A stretch of 64,000 bases of DNA. It comes from Fallopia convolvulus. Lineage: Eukaryota > Streptophyta > Magnoliopsida > Caryophyllales > Polygonaceae. The position numbers and the translations under genes were made by a program. The notes under the pieces were generated by a model. It was given only the letters and a program-made list of their open reading frames with translations, was not told the origin of the DNA and did no database searches. Positions 1-10,720 of the stretch are shown here, in pieces (position 1 is the first letter of the stretch; every line of letters begins with the position of its first letter). Where the stretch lies: positions 19,543,981-19,607,980 of the forward strand of contig OZ024735.1 of NCBI GenBank assembly GCA_964016875.1. The letters run 5' to 3'.

Positions 1-109
1 ATCTTATTATCTATCTAGTGAAACATTGTTTTAGCTATTTTTGCAATCTTTTGATCAATTTAGTAGTCTATCTAATGAAATGCAATGACACTAAATAAGA
101 GAGGACCAT

Positions 110-1268
110 AGAAAACCAAGTAAAATTGAAAACAAATGCAACTCCGGCCACTCCGGATTCCTAAAAACATATCTAAGAAGTAATTAAATAATATCTAGCA
201 AGTGAAAAATAAACAAGTGAATAAATAATACATGAAAAGCATCACCCCCTAGCAAATTCTATACCTAAACATGTGTACAGTTAAAAGAAAGATCAAAACA
301 AATACTTAAAATCTCCTTGGTCCCCTCTTCAGAGTTAGAACCCTTTGACTCTCTAAATAAAATATCATACACGCTAAATTTATTACAAGATATCACACAC
401 GCTAAATTCAAGAAAATAAAATAAAGTTAAAAACAAAACTTAAAAATAGAAAATGCTTAACAAAATCTGCTTATTTGTATGAGAAAAAGGAGATTACAAA
501 ATAACTTACGATTAATGATTGTATTCTTCTCCCATAATTTTCGTAATTCCTACTCATATTCAACTTTCCAGGATTTGAGTTTGTGTATAACCATTAGGAG
601 TAGAAGTTTGTGAAAATGACCAGTTGTTTTAATTTTCTTGATAGAACTAATACAAGAAAATGATAATAATAAAGCTAGAACTACAAAGAGCTCTAAAAAA
701 TACAAAAAAATATATTAATAAGCAAAAGATAAACAACTTAAATAAACCAAAAGGAACACATAGTTGAAAACAACTCTAACAAATCAAAAACAAAATGCCC
801 CCACTTCGGTTTCCCAAAAGCATACCCAAAAAATCAAGTAACTAATACATAAAAAGTGAAAAATAAACCACAAGTGAAGTAAATAATACATAAAAAGCAC
901 CCCTAGCGAATTTTTTACCTAAACATGTGTAGAATTGAAAGAAGGATCAAAACCAATACTTATAATCACCTTGGTCCCCTCAACAAACTTAAGAACCCTT
1001 TGGCTCTCTAATCGTAACATTCAATATTCCTATATTCATCACAAGATATTGTATACGCTAAATTCAAGAAAATAAAATTAAGTTAAACAATATTTAAAAA
1101 AAAGAAGAAAATGTTTAATAAAATCTGTTTATTGTATGAGAAAAAGGTGATAACAAAATAACATGTGATTATTTTTTTTTGTTCTTCTCGCATAATACAA
1201 TCTTTGTAATTCCCGCTCATATTCTACTTTCCAAGATTTGAGTCTGTATCTAACAATCAGGAGTTGAA
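110..1268. repeat. Tandem duplication, two diverged copies of about 0.5 kb with a period near 655 bp
   Basis: Two stretches, about 117-615 and about 770-1268, carry the same ordered series of words. Examples are a CCCCTAGC run followed by CCTAAACATGTGTA (near 246 and 901), CTTGGTCCCCTC (near 316 and 973), and the ATTTGAGT block (near 574 and 1237). The copies differ by many substitutions and small indels, so the duplication is old. I see no coding potential and no TE hallmark in it. The second copy stops where the LTR at 1270 begins. Confidence 0.75.
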
Positions 1269-1269
1269 G

Positions 1270-1817
1270 TTTAACACCCCGTCATTACACCGTGATGCTA
1301 CTCAGTAGTAGACCTCACCATGTACTACTTAAGCTAGTTTGACAACGAGTTCACTTGGATCTTGCAACTTGGGCACAACGAGAATAACATTGATAAAATA
1401 TCCAACTTATAATTATAAAAATGATAGTTGTAAAACATGTAGGGAACCAATTCCGAAGAAATAAAAATAACTAACCTTTTCAACCCTCCCAACACAATTG
1501 ACCATTTGACGCTAAACAACTCTAACAAGCTCAACAATATAAATAGAAATTACAACTCCCATAGCCAGCCCAAGCCTATTGTCACGCGTGTCATCCTTCC
1601 GCTCCACCACTCAATTGAGGTTCCATCAGGGTTCCTAATTCATACATGCAACCGAAATATAAGTTCTTGAGGGGTTAGCTACTATCCTTATCCAAGTTAG
1701 AATTCATAAGTTACTAGTAAGACGTTTTAATCTCAATCAAGTTCCTAACACACACATGCAAGGTCTACTTGAATACAACACATATCAACTCTAAATCCAT
1801 ACCTAACTTTCAATTGA

Positions 1818-1851
<34 letters not shown>

Positions 1852-3587
1852 CCATATATCACACAATCACACCTTCACACATTCACAGACGCAAGTTCAT
1901 ATGTGGAAATTTAACCCTTCACTTACCGTTGCATTCCATGACGCTTATCACCCCTACGCCCGGGTGTCGAAGCACGAACTCCCACCTTTCACAAGATCAC
2001 AACACTTCTAACCAGTGATCAAGCCTCCACTGGAGCACTTTCCAAAAACACAGATAAATTTTCTTTTGAAGGAACACGATTCTTTATCACACAAGCTATA
2101 CGTAGACATCACTTCCTCGACGACGACTACACACATAGTCGTGTCGAGAACGGTACTGGCACAGAGAAAATGTTCAAAAACTTCACATATGATGAGAAAC
2201 ACTTTGAAATTCATTTGCACGCATATCTCACCAAAGTAAACACTTTTCCATAAAATAATCAATTGGGGACTAGTTTCCTAAAACCAATCCTACAAGCACG
2301 GAACGAAATCTAACAAGGATTGAATAGAAACTGAGCAAGTCGTAAACAACTTACCTCGAAAGTGGAATTCCTATTGCGCAAGTGGAAAACGAACTTGACG
2401 AATAATTTCGTAAACAACAATATAATATTTTATAAGTAGAATGACAACTTGGGCTTAGAAAGCACAATAAAGGTTTAGACTCGAAATCACTCCAGCCCTC
2501 AAGGTAACCTAACCCGACATATGCGTAACTTTGATTAGAGTATATACCCAAATTGGTTATTCCATACGCACCATTGGTTGGCCAATTCAACCTTACACAA
2601 CTCCTTAACCAACAATTGACTTCCCTACCTAATTAACCATTTCACATAACCAATTTTAACACGAAAACTTAGATAAAGATAAATTTTCTACAAAGCAACT
2701 AAAACCCTCACCTAGTCTTGTTTATCTATCATGGAGGTTAAATCTAAATAAGAACTCCTCGACAAATCAAATTCAAAATAAGCCCTTTAATCAAATAACC
2801 ATGATTTCACCACCATGACTCCAAACTCTTACATAAAACCAACACTTCCACAACGCCGTCTCTTTCACCAATGTACCACCCACACCATCACCGATGACCA
2901 CTTGGACACAAAAATAAGCCACCAATTCAGCCCACAGACCAGCCATACAAACTTTCTTGCTATATCCACATCTCACACAATCCAATAAGATCGAAGGAAA
3001 AAAGTAAGAACAATTTACCAAAGAGGAGGAGAAGGATGAGCCTTGTCTTCCGGTGGAAGAGGCGGCCAACAACAAGCAAAAAGGTACGAAAATTGGAAGG
3101 GAAAGAGATGGCTTTCTCAAGCACTTCTTAGCCTTTAAGTCTTTATAAAGTAACATGGGTTGATGAGATCAAAAGACTTCAAATGATAGAAATTATCTTA
3201 AGATAAACATATGGATTCTAATGGATAAGAACAAGTGACTTCCTTAAAGACTTAGTATTCATATATAAAGATTATGATACATATATCGAGGAAAAAAGAT
3301 GAAAGTGACACCAACCAATATCAATGGAGGACAATAAGCATGACACATAGATCAAGAATATAAGATCAAAACACCTTTGAAAAGGCTATCTTCATCCTAT
3401 TTAGAAATGACCTTACTTAACGATTAAGAAATGAATTAATGGATAACTTTGAAAACTAGAAGATTTTTAATATATAAAATCATGGTAAAAACAAGATTAC
3501 TTGAGATTACTTAATAATAATAGCTAAGCAATCCCGACAAGAATTTCGAGAAAACATGAACATATCCAAATATTTCCAAATATTACA
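1270..3587 (-). mobile_element. Solo LTR of a Ty3/gypsy-like element, minus strand
   Basis: Read on the minus strand this block opens with TGTAATATTTGG (at 3587) and closes with GGGGTGTTAAA (at 1270), a decayed TG...CA pair. The ends and several interior stretches parallel the 2.4 kb LTR at 28651-31073. Shared parts include a run containing AAGTGCTCCAGTGGAGGCTT (minus strand near 2020-2040; plus strand near 30325-30345), the preceding ACCGTT/GACACG block and a GAGGTAAGT block. Length here is about 2.3 kb. No primer site, gag or pol follows on either side, hence solo LTR. The short ORFs in it (for example 2791-3156) are not supported as genes. I found no convincing target duplication. Confidence 0.6.
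1819..1850. repeat. (CA)16 microsatellite
   Basis: A perfect CA dinucleotide run of 16 units inside the minus-strand LTR. The LTR at 28651 has no CA run in its matching part, so the run arose after the copies separated. Confidence 0.97.
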
Positions 3588-4090
3588 AAGTAGTTTGAGA
3601 CAATGACCAACCATATCAAAACCCCTTCCTGTCTGCTCCCTCTCCAACTGATGAGCGGCGTCTCAAACAAAAGAAAAGGGAGAGTGGATGTACCATTGAT
3701 GCCAATCTTGACCCTCTTGTGACATGCTATTGAAAATCACCAAGCGCATTATAAATCGTAACCATTTTGATCAAACTGAAGACATTGAAAACTTTGTACA
3801 ATGATGATTTTATTGGGGGGAATATACTAGCACAAGTTGCAACATACAACACTTTGCTTTTTCACTGCTAAAAGTTACGGCAAGAAAATCAGTGAAACAA
3901 GACCCAAAAAAAGTAGAAAATCAGTGAAATAAAACAATTACTTGATTGTCTTTTTATTGATTTTTTCATTATGGTTGTATATGAGCCATAAACCTAATAT
4001 TAGGGTCTAAACTTTGCGACTTTCAAGTTTGAACAAAAAATTAATAATACCTGCAAGCATTAGTTGAACAAATATGAATCCCATTGATAA
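3588..4090. other. No gene seen
   Basis: AT-rich DNA between the solo LTR and the start of the ABCC-derived duplication. I see no ORF, repeat terminus or RNA gene that I can support. Confidence 0.6.
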
Positions 4091-4393
4091 TGCTTTCTTT
4101 TGAAATCCAAATTCGCTAAACTTGAAGCTGCTCAAGTACAGCTGAAATTCTATATACAACACACGATATATATATAAATGGATTAGTAGAGATCAGGTGT
4201 TAAACCAAACCGTTCCATCTACACACTCTACTACTCTTCTCTTGGTCAATAAACTTCAAAATCAACACCTCCTTCATCAACCATAAATCTCCCCAAACTC
4301 TCATCTTCATAACTGTTGATCACTAACTACCTTTTACAAGATCTTTTCATATACTCCATCACTAGCTTTGAAAATGCAGAAGAGCCGACTCTT
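4091..4393 (-). pseudogene. ABCC 3' end duplicate, distal half (end of exon 10 plus 3' flank)
   Basis: This stretch matches 17655-17950, the end of the ABCC gene and its downstream flank, almost base for base with scattered substitutions. It includes the stop codon (TAG at 4327-4329) and the last roughly 21 codons of exon 10, which encode the same C-terminal SSAFSKLVMEYMKRSCKR. Reading toward the 5' end of the gene, homology is cut at 4394 by the LTR of the inserted retrotransposon and resumes at 13574. The fragment lacks the rest of the transporter, so it cannot make one. About 240 bp of non-coding 3' flank was copied too, which points to DNA-level duplication rather than retroposition. Confidence 0.92.
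4389..4393. repeat. Target site duplication CTCTT (left)
   Basis: CTCTT directly precedes the TGATAGC start of the 5' LTR and recurs directly after the 3' LTR at 13574-13578. The uninterrupted parental sequence in the ABCC gene (17946-17950) has CTCTT once, which shows the empty site. Confidence 0.95.
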
Positions 4394-5765
4394 TGATAGC
4401 TTGCATATAGGAGTAGTTTAGATGCATGTTTTATATATGTTTTAGCTAGTTTTAGGTTGGTTTTTATGTAGTTTTTAGGTTTTTGTGTTGTCGGGTAGTT
4501 TGCACTTGTTTGCTCGGTTTTGCAGGTTTTTAGGTTCAGGAGAAACAGCGGGGCGAGGTTTGGATGGATTATGGTGGTGGTAGATGAGCTAAAAGGAGCT
4601 AGGAGGTGGTGCAATGAAGATTGGAGAAGAAGAAGGGCCAAGACAAGAAGAGACAAAAGCTCGGGATCAAGCCGAGCAATGCAAAGCCGCGCAATCCAAA
4701 CTGAAGGACAATTGTGCTGGATAGCACAATGTGCGGCCGCGCTTTTGGGCAAACCGAGCAATTGGGTGTTTTCACGCGGACATCATTTTGGGCCGAAGTG
4801 TTGGGCTTGGTTCTTGGTTTTTGGGCTAGGTTATATCCGAGTATACTTAAGATATAGTTGTTTGAGGGTTATTTGAGATATATATATATATACTTTATGT
4901 TAGTTTATTTTCTCATAACTTTTGTCAAACTTTGGAGGCTAGGGTTTTCTCTCTTGAGGAGACTTTGAAACCTTTGTAAGTTTTTCTTAATTTTAATTAT
5001 GAATTGCTAAATTTCATTGTGTTTGGCTAGTTATTGAAGTCATGATTTGTATATAGTTGCGAGGTTTGATTGATTCTCAACAAACTTGAATAGAGTTTAT
5101 TCCCTGTGCTTAATTGAATCTCAACTAGGGTTTTGTTAGATTGATCACGTAATTGAATTTCTAGTTAACTGAATCTGATTAATTACCGGTCGGAGTTAAT
5201 TTGATCAAGAGTATACTTTAATCAATTTAGTACCGGTTGGACAAGTTGATTAAAGAAGGGAATAAATTCACAAGTCACTTAGATGTCTGGTTGCTCTAAG
5301 TGTTTGTTTCTATTGATAACTTGAATCATCATGTTGTTATTTAATTGAATCTAGAAGGTATTCTAGGTTGTTATTTAATTAGGGTTGTTAGACTCGTAGT
5401 TCTATCAACTAAATTTGAAGTTTGGGTCTTAATCCTTAGTAGGATCTTTATCCACAATAGATTATTCAAGTGAGAAGAGAATCAAGAGAATCAATGATCA
5501 ACAAAGCAATATCATGACAAATTTAACTAGTTGAACATGTTTGTCTTTCATATATTTAAATCATCCTTGCATTCATATTTATTTCTATTCTTGCATAGTA
5601 GTTTAGATAATTATTAAGAAAAAAACCCCTTTTGGTTACTTGGCACGCAAGTAAAAGCACAAATACACAAGTCTTTGTGGGATCGACCCTTACTTACCGC
5701 TCTGCTGAGTTGGTTAAGTTAAGTTTCTTTGATAGGTATTAACGACCACCGAAATTACCTTATCA
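4394..5765 (+). repeat. 5' LTR of the Athila-like element
   Basis: 1372 bp, beginning TGATAGCTTGCATATAGG and ending AATTACCTTATCA. It is nearly colinear with 12146-13573. It contains a (TA)n run near 4880 and the GC-rich CGCGCAAT/CGAGCAAT words near 4670-4765. Antisense and sense ORFs of 118-144 codons within it appear in both LTRs and are by-products of the repeat, not genes. Confidence 0.93.
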
Positions 5766-5769
5766 AATT

Positions 5770-5786
5770 TGGCGCCGTTGCCGGGG
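5770..5786 (+). other. Primer binding site, tRNA-Asp type
   Basis: TGGCGCCGTTGCCGGGG lies four bases after the 5' LTR. It is the complement of the 3' end of plant tRNA-Asp(GTC) plus CCA, the primer used by Athila-type elements. Confidence 0.92.
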
Positions 5787-5841
5787 ACTCGTCGCTATTT
5801 GTGTTCTTACTTTTGTGCTGTTTTGGGTGTGAACCTGTTAT

Positions 5842-7785
5842 ATGGTTCATACCCGTGCTACTAACTCATCTCCCTTACTTTTTGATCCAGATATTGACAG
5901 GACAATCTTCAAGCTAAGGAAGGATATCCGGAATCACTTTCAGGCTCTACCGTTCTTCCTTGAGAAATCTGAATCTGAATCTGAATCAGAGACTGAATCT
6001 GAAACTGCTGAATCTGCAGAGATGGCTGACCAAACGTTGAGACAGTTAACTGCACCAAATCTGGCACAATAACCATTGGCGGTGCAATTTCCTGCTCTTG
6101 CTGAAGGAGTCAAGTTCGAGCTGAAATCTGGGTTGATTCACCTTTTGCCTTCATTCCATGGGCTTAGTGGTGAAGACCCCAACAAGCATCTTTCTGAATT
6201 TCATGTTGTGTGCTCAAGCATGAATCCTGCTGATGTGACTCATGACCAGATCGCGCTGAGAGCCTTTCCTTTTTCTCTCAAGGATCAGGCTAAAGACTGG
6301 TTTTATTACTTGGCTCCGGGAAGTATCGATACATGGGCTAAGATGAAGCAAGATTTTTTGGAGAAGTACTTCCCTGCTACAAGGCTCAATGATCTAAAGA
6401 AAAGAATTAGTAATACTGAACAAGAAGCAAATGAGTCCTTGTACGAATACTATGAGAGATTCAAGAGGTTGATAGCCAGTTGTCCTTTCCATGGCTACAC
6501 TGATCAAGATATGATTTTATATCTTTTTAATTGCCTCTTGGATGATGAGAGAAGAATGGTTAATGCAGCCTGCCAAGGTAACATTCTCAACAAAACTCCT
6601 GCTGCTGCATTTGAACTATTCACACAACTGTCTGAGGGCACAAGACAATTCAGGAAGGAAACCGGTTCTAAGGCTACCAATGTTGTAGTTGCCAACTCAA
6701 TATTGCATGAAGAAGTGTCTGAGCTGAAAACTATGATGAAACAGTTTCTACAACAAGGTGGGAGACAACAAGTGAAAGCCTGTGGAATTTGCTCTGATAA
6801 TATGCATCCGACTGATTCATGTCCCACTCTCCAAGAGCCACAAGCTGAAGTTAATATGGTGGGAAATTATGGTCAACAAAGGCCTAGGTATGATCCCTAC
6901 TCCAACACTTACAATCCGGGGTGGAGGGATCATCCTAACTTGAGTTATGGCAATTCTAGCAATCAACAATTTAACCATCAAGGTGGCCAAGCTCAGTACA
7001 GACCGCCTTTCCAACCGCAAGCTCAAGGAGTGAATCAGAATGCTATGTCCACTGAAGAGATGATCAGAAATCTGACTTAGACTGTTTCTACAATGCATGG
7101 TTCTCTAAATCGGCTTCAACAAGAGACCAAGTCTAGTGTTAAGAACTTGGAGAGCCAAGTTAGTCAGATTGTTGATGCGGTAAGCAAGTTAGAGGCTAGA
7201 GAATCCAGCAAATTGCCATCACAGACAAAACTTAATCCGAGGGCGAATGTGAGTTTTATCTCTATTTATGATGGCTCTAAGGCGGAACAAGTGTACCAAA
7301 TGAGCAAAGCTGACGAAACAGAAGAACAAAGCAAAACCAGATTGCTCGGCTTGCTTGCTAAAAGCGCGGCCGAGCAATCTGCATCCCGCGCAATGCCCTC
7401 TTAGTCAGGATTGCGCGGCGTGGGTGTTAAATGCGCGGCCGCGCAATTGGAGGCCAAGCCGCGCAATCTGGTCGTTAACGAGACCCCGTCTGAAACTCCT
7501 CTGAAGGCTTATGTACCTGTTCCACCCTTTCCTGAAGCCTTAAAAGAAACCCGGAAATTGAAAAGTGACAAGGAGCTGCTCAAGGTTTTCAGTACATGCA
7601 AAGTAAATCTCCCGTTATTGAAAGTGATCAAGAGTGTACCTCAATATGCCAAGTTTTTGAAGGAATTGTGCATTTTAAAAAGGGGACAGAAGGAGAAAAG
7701 TCAGAAGCAAGTCAAAGAAAAAGAATATGTGTCAGTTGTGTTTCAAAAGCGTTTGCCTAAGAAGTGCAGTGACCTTGGTGAATGA
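5842..7785 (+). pseudogene. gag of the Athila-like element, broken by three in-frame stops
   Basis: One reading frame runs from the ATG at 5842 to 7785, interrupted by TAA at 6070-6072, TAG at 7078-7080 and TAG at 7402-7404. At least the first two look like single-base changes from glutamine codons. It encodes the retroviral capsid-like gag of Ty3/gypsy elements (LAPGSIDTWAKMKQDFLEKY segment near 6310-6370). A CX2CX4HX4C zinc knuckle follows (CGICSDNMHPTDSC, near 6778-6822), and after that a glutamine-rich and then a charged tail. Near the N terminus there is a run of SE/ESE repeats (about 5970-6020). The C-terminal part contains the CGCGCAAT-type GC-rich words (7360-7470). Frame is lost before the protease, which continues in another frame from about 7770. 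Confidence 0.85.
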
Positions 7786-8131
7786 GGCTCTAATTGATTT
7801 AGGTGCATCTGTCAATGTTCTGTCTTCCTCCTTATATGAGAAACTCGGTATGGGACCATTGAAAGAAACTCGAACCATAGTTGAGTTGGTTAATCATTCC
7901 ACTGTGCGACCCAAGGGAAAAATTGAAGATGTATGGTTTACGGTGGACTCCTTGAAATTTCCGGCTGATTTTGTGATATTGGACATGGGATCGGGAGCTG
8001 GAAAAACGTCTATGTTGCTAGGACGACCATTCTTGAAGACGGCTAATACGAGGATTGGCATTCCACAAGGCATATTAAAGATGGGGTTTGATGGGAAGGA
8101 AATCGAATTCCATAGCTCGTATCCTTCTTAA
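7770..8131 (+). pseudogene. Retroviral-type aspartic protease fragment
   Basis: The frame encodes ALIDLGASVNVLSSSLYEKL near 7785-7845, the D-x-G-A active-site region of plant Ty3/gypsy proteases. It goes on to VILDMGSGAG and MLLGRPFLKTANTRI, the flap and C-terminal hydrophobic segments of that family. The usual link from gag (KC-D-PG-F-TIPC type) is missing, because the sequence jumps from the gag frame into this one near 7770. The frame stops at 8129-8131, where pol would continue in a complete element; no reverse transcriptase follows. Confidence 0.82.
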
Positions 8132-8172
8132 TATCCTTTTTACGTCAAGCTAATGACATTAAACAAGCGCTT

Positions 8173-8190
8173 CTTGGGAGGCAACCCAAG
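8173..8190 (+). other. Short perfect hairpin downstream of the protease
   Basis: CTTGGG (8173-8178), loop AGGCAA, CCCAAG (8185-8190), within GCGCTTCTTGGGAGGCAACC. This word recurs in Athila/Tat-type plant elements between pol and the downstream ORF (my recollection, not checked). Here it follows the truncated protease directly. Confidence 0.6.
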
Positions 8191-9115
8191 GTTTAGTTTA
8201 GTTTTGCTTTGACTTTTGTTTTTAGTTTTGAGTTTTTGTTTTTTTGTTATTTCTAGTTGCTTAGTTTTAGTAAAAATAATCCTCAGACCTACAGATAGCT
8301 CGGGCCAGCGTAGGAAAGCATGCCTAAGTACCTTTTACAGTAGCTAAAAACTCGGATTGGGGGCTAAAATTGTGTGGCCAAGCAATCAAGTCCCCAAACA
8401 CGAGTAGTCCTAAAATTAAAGAAATTGCTCGGGGTAGCAAAATGCGCGACCGCGCAATTCGTGAGCTATTCCGGGCAATCACGACTGAGGCACACTTACG
8501 CGGCTTCGCACATTGCGCGGCCGTGCTTTTGATGTCAATCCCGCGCTTTTAACCCGATTCAGCGAGGGTTAAGTAACAAACCCGAGCCTTTCTTCTTCCT
8601 CCTCCCATTATTTCCTACACCTCCTTCTTCCTCCTCTATACACTCCATTGAAGCTCAAGCATTCAAGCTCTATTCAAGCCCATTCAAGTCGGATTTTCAA
8701 CCCCAATCAAGCAAGGAACCCAAAATCAAGCGGGATTCAAGTAAGTTTTCTCAAAATCACTCTTAAATTTCGGTTTTTAGAGATAAAACCTAGATCTAGT
8801 TTTGGCTAGAAAAATCTGAAATTGCTTCCTTTAGGGTCGGATTTAGGTTTAGCTCCTTCACAAAAGTTCGTTTATTGCATGATTCTAGCCTAGATTTGTG
8901 TTTTATTTGAACTTTTATTACAAATCCGAGTTTAACCTAGATTAAGCTTTTAATTTTGATTAAATTGTTCTAGGTAGTGGGGGAAGAGAGAGTTTGAGGG
9001 ATTTAATTGCTTAATTCTATATATACTGATGTGGTTGTCCTTGCCGGGACAATAAAATTGCGTTTGCTTGGGTTGTTTGTGGTGTTTGTGCAGGTTGTTT
9101 TGATATTTTGATATT
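8191..9115 (+). other. Non-coding spacer of the Athila-like element
   Basis: This joins the protease to ORF-1, where about 3 kb of RT, RNase H and integrase would be expected in an autonomous element. It holds another cluster of CGCGCAAT/GCGCGGCC words (8430-8550) and pyrimidine-rich leader-like sequence before the next ATG. No ORF with domain content was seen. Confidence 0.7.
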
Positions 9116-10720
9116 ATGGGTAGAAAAAGGGAGAGAACAGATGGAGCGTCTTCTTCTCATGCTGCTAGCTAGGGTGTTCACCTGGTTCCTCCTACTGTGG
9201 AAAGAGAGACCACTCTAGATAACTATGGGTTTAGTTTGACAAAGCCTAACCACATAGTCCGGTTTGATATGCTGAAAGACAGGGAGTGGAAAGCGACTAG
9301 GTTTATAGATTGGAATCTGATGAATGAGCTCGGTCTAGCACATCTTTTGAGGGAGATGGCGGCATATCTGCATATGGGCGAATTCTTATAGTTGTGTGAA
9401 CCCACGTTCAAGGGGTTAACACTTGAGTTTTTGATCCTTTTGTCAACAGACTTCAGAGGAGAAGGAGAGTTCAAATTTCTGCTAGGAGGTATGAGGAGGA
9501 AGATGACCTTGAAAGAGGTCAACCTTGTGTTTGGGTTCTGTAACTTTCCCGATAATGATGTAGTACTGAATGAGACTGGTGCTACATGGGCTGATAAGCA
9601 TTTCTGGAGGTCCATCACCGGGAGATCCACATATAATCCTACTAGGGAAAAGGCCTCTCCCATTTCTCACCCTGCCATTAGAGTCTTCCAGAGGTTTATT
9701 GCTTGTACTCTGAATGGGCGGGGTGATGGTGGAAACAATTGCACTAAGAAAGATGTTGCTGTGTTGGGCGCTTGTTTAAAGAGGAAAAAGCTGAATGTGG
9801 GTGCTATGTTGATGCACCATATGGCTCATGTAGGGAACAAAGGAGGTGGAGCCATCTGCATTGGTGGGATTGTGACCCATCTGGCCAAGCATTTTGGAGT
9901 TGATCTTGACAGATTACATGTTGACATTCCGCCCTTGGCTATAGACTTCACCATGCTTAAGAAGATGGGTGCCCTCTACAAGTACATGAATTCTTACTTC
10001 TGGGTGATTGGGGATTCCAAGAAAGTGATGAAGCTTCTTGATGGACCTAGAGTGAGGATTGGGAACAGTCCGACCAACTGGTTTATTGAAGTCCGGGCTG
10101 GTGATCTAGATGTGAGTGATGTCAAGGGCCCTGTTAAGGGTAAAAAGCAGGCTCCAGTTGCTATTCAAGAAGAATCTGAGGATGAAGAAGAGAGGTATGA
10201 TGAAGACTTTGTTATGGCTGAAGAAGAAGAGTCTGATGAGGACGAAGAGGAATCTAAGGAGGAGTATGAGTTTGAGGAAGAAGACCAGCAGAGACAGTTT
10301 GATATGTCTTTGCCTGCTGGGGGTGGTCCCCAATATTCTGATGCTCAGTTCAGTCAGATGATGGATATGATGAGACAGATGCAGATGGACAACACGCATC
10401 GTTACAATGATATGACTTCTCACATCGATCAGAGCTATCAGAACATGAGGGGTTATGTGGAGCAGAGGTTCATCGCTTATCAGACTCATCAGGATCAGCA
10501 GATTGCTGCTTTTCAGGCCCACCAGGATGAGCAGTTCAGACTGCTCAATGCTAGACTTGATGGATGGAGTTCGGCGGGCTATCCACCTCACATGTCCTAC
10601 CCTCAGTATGCTTTCCCCGACCCGCCATATCCTCAGTATCCGCCGTACCAGCCACCTCCTATAGAGTATCCACCACCACCACCACAGGATTTTCTGCCCT
10701 ACTATCCACCAAACAACTAG
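9116..10720 (+). pseudogene. Athila ORF-1-like gene, two in-frame stops
   Basis: A single frame runs from ATG 9116 to the stop at 10718-10720 (534 codons). It is interrupted by TAG at 9170-9172 and TAG at 9389-9391. The start ATGGGTAGAAAAAGGGAGAG gives a basic N terminus. The central part (PTFKGLTLEFL..., a FRLG-like FKFLLGGM, then MTLKEVNLVFGF) resembles the plant ATHILA ORF-1 family, whose function is unknown. After that come an acidic E/D-rich tract (about 10165-10285), a Q/M/H-rich stretch and a proline/tyrosine-rich C terminus. Being the longest surviving reading frame suggests it was kept under selection longer than the rest of the element. A capsid or envelope role is not shown by the sequence. 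Confidence 0.7.

Noticed and set aside
4327..4876. Overlapping ORFs of 118-144 codons on both strands, repeated at 12265-12628
   Set aside because: They lie within the two LTRs and exist only because the LTRs are copies; the minus ORF at 4327 merely adds LTR sequence to the ABCC exon remnant.
9116..10720. ORF-1 as an envelope protein
   Set aside because: I see no signal peptide, transmembrane segment or cleavage site; resemblance is to the Athila ORF-1 family of unknown function.
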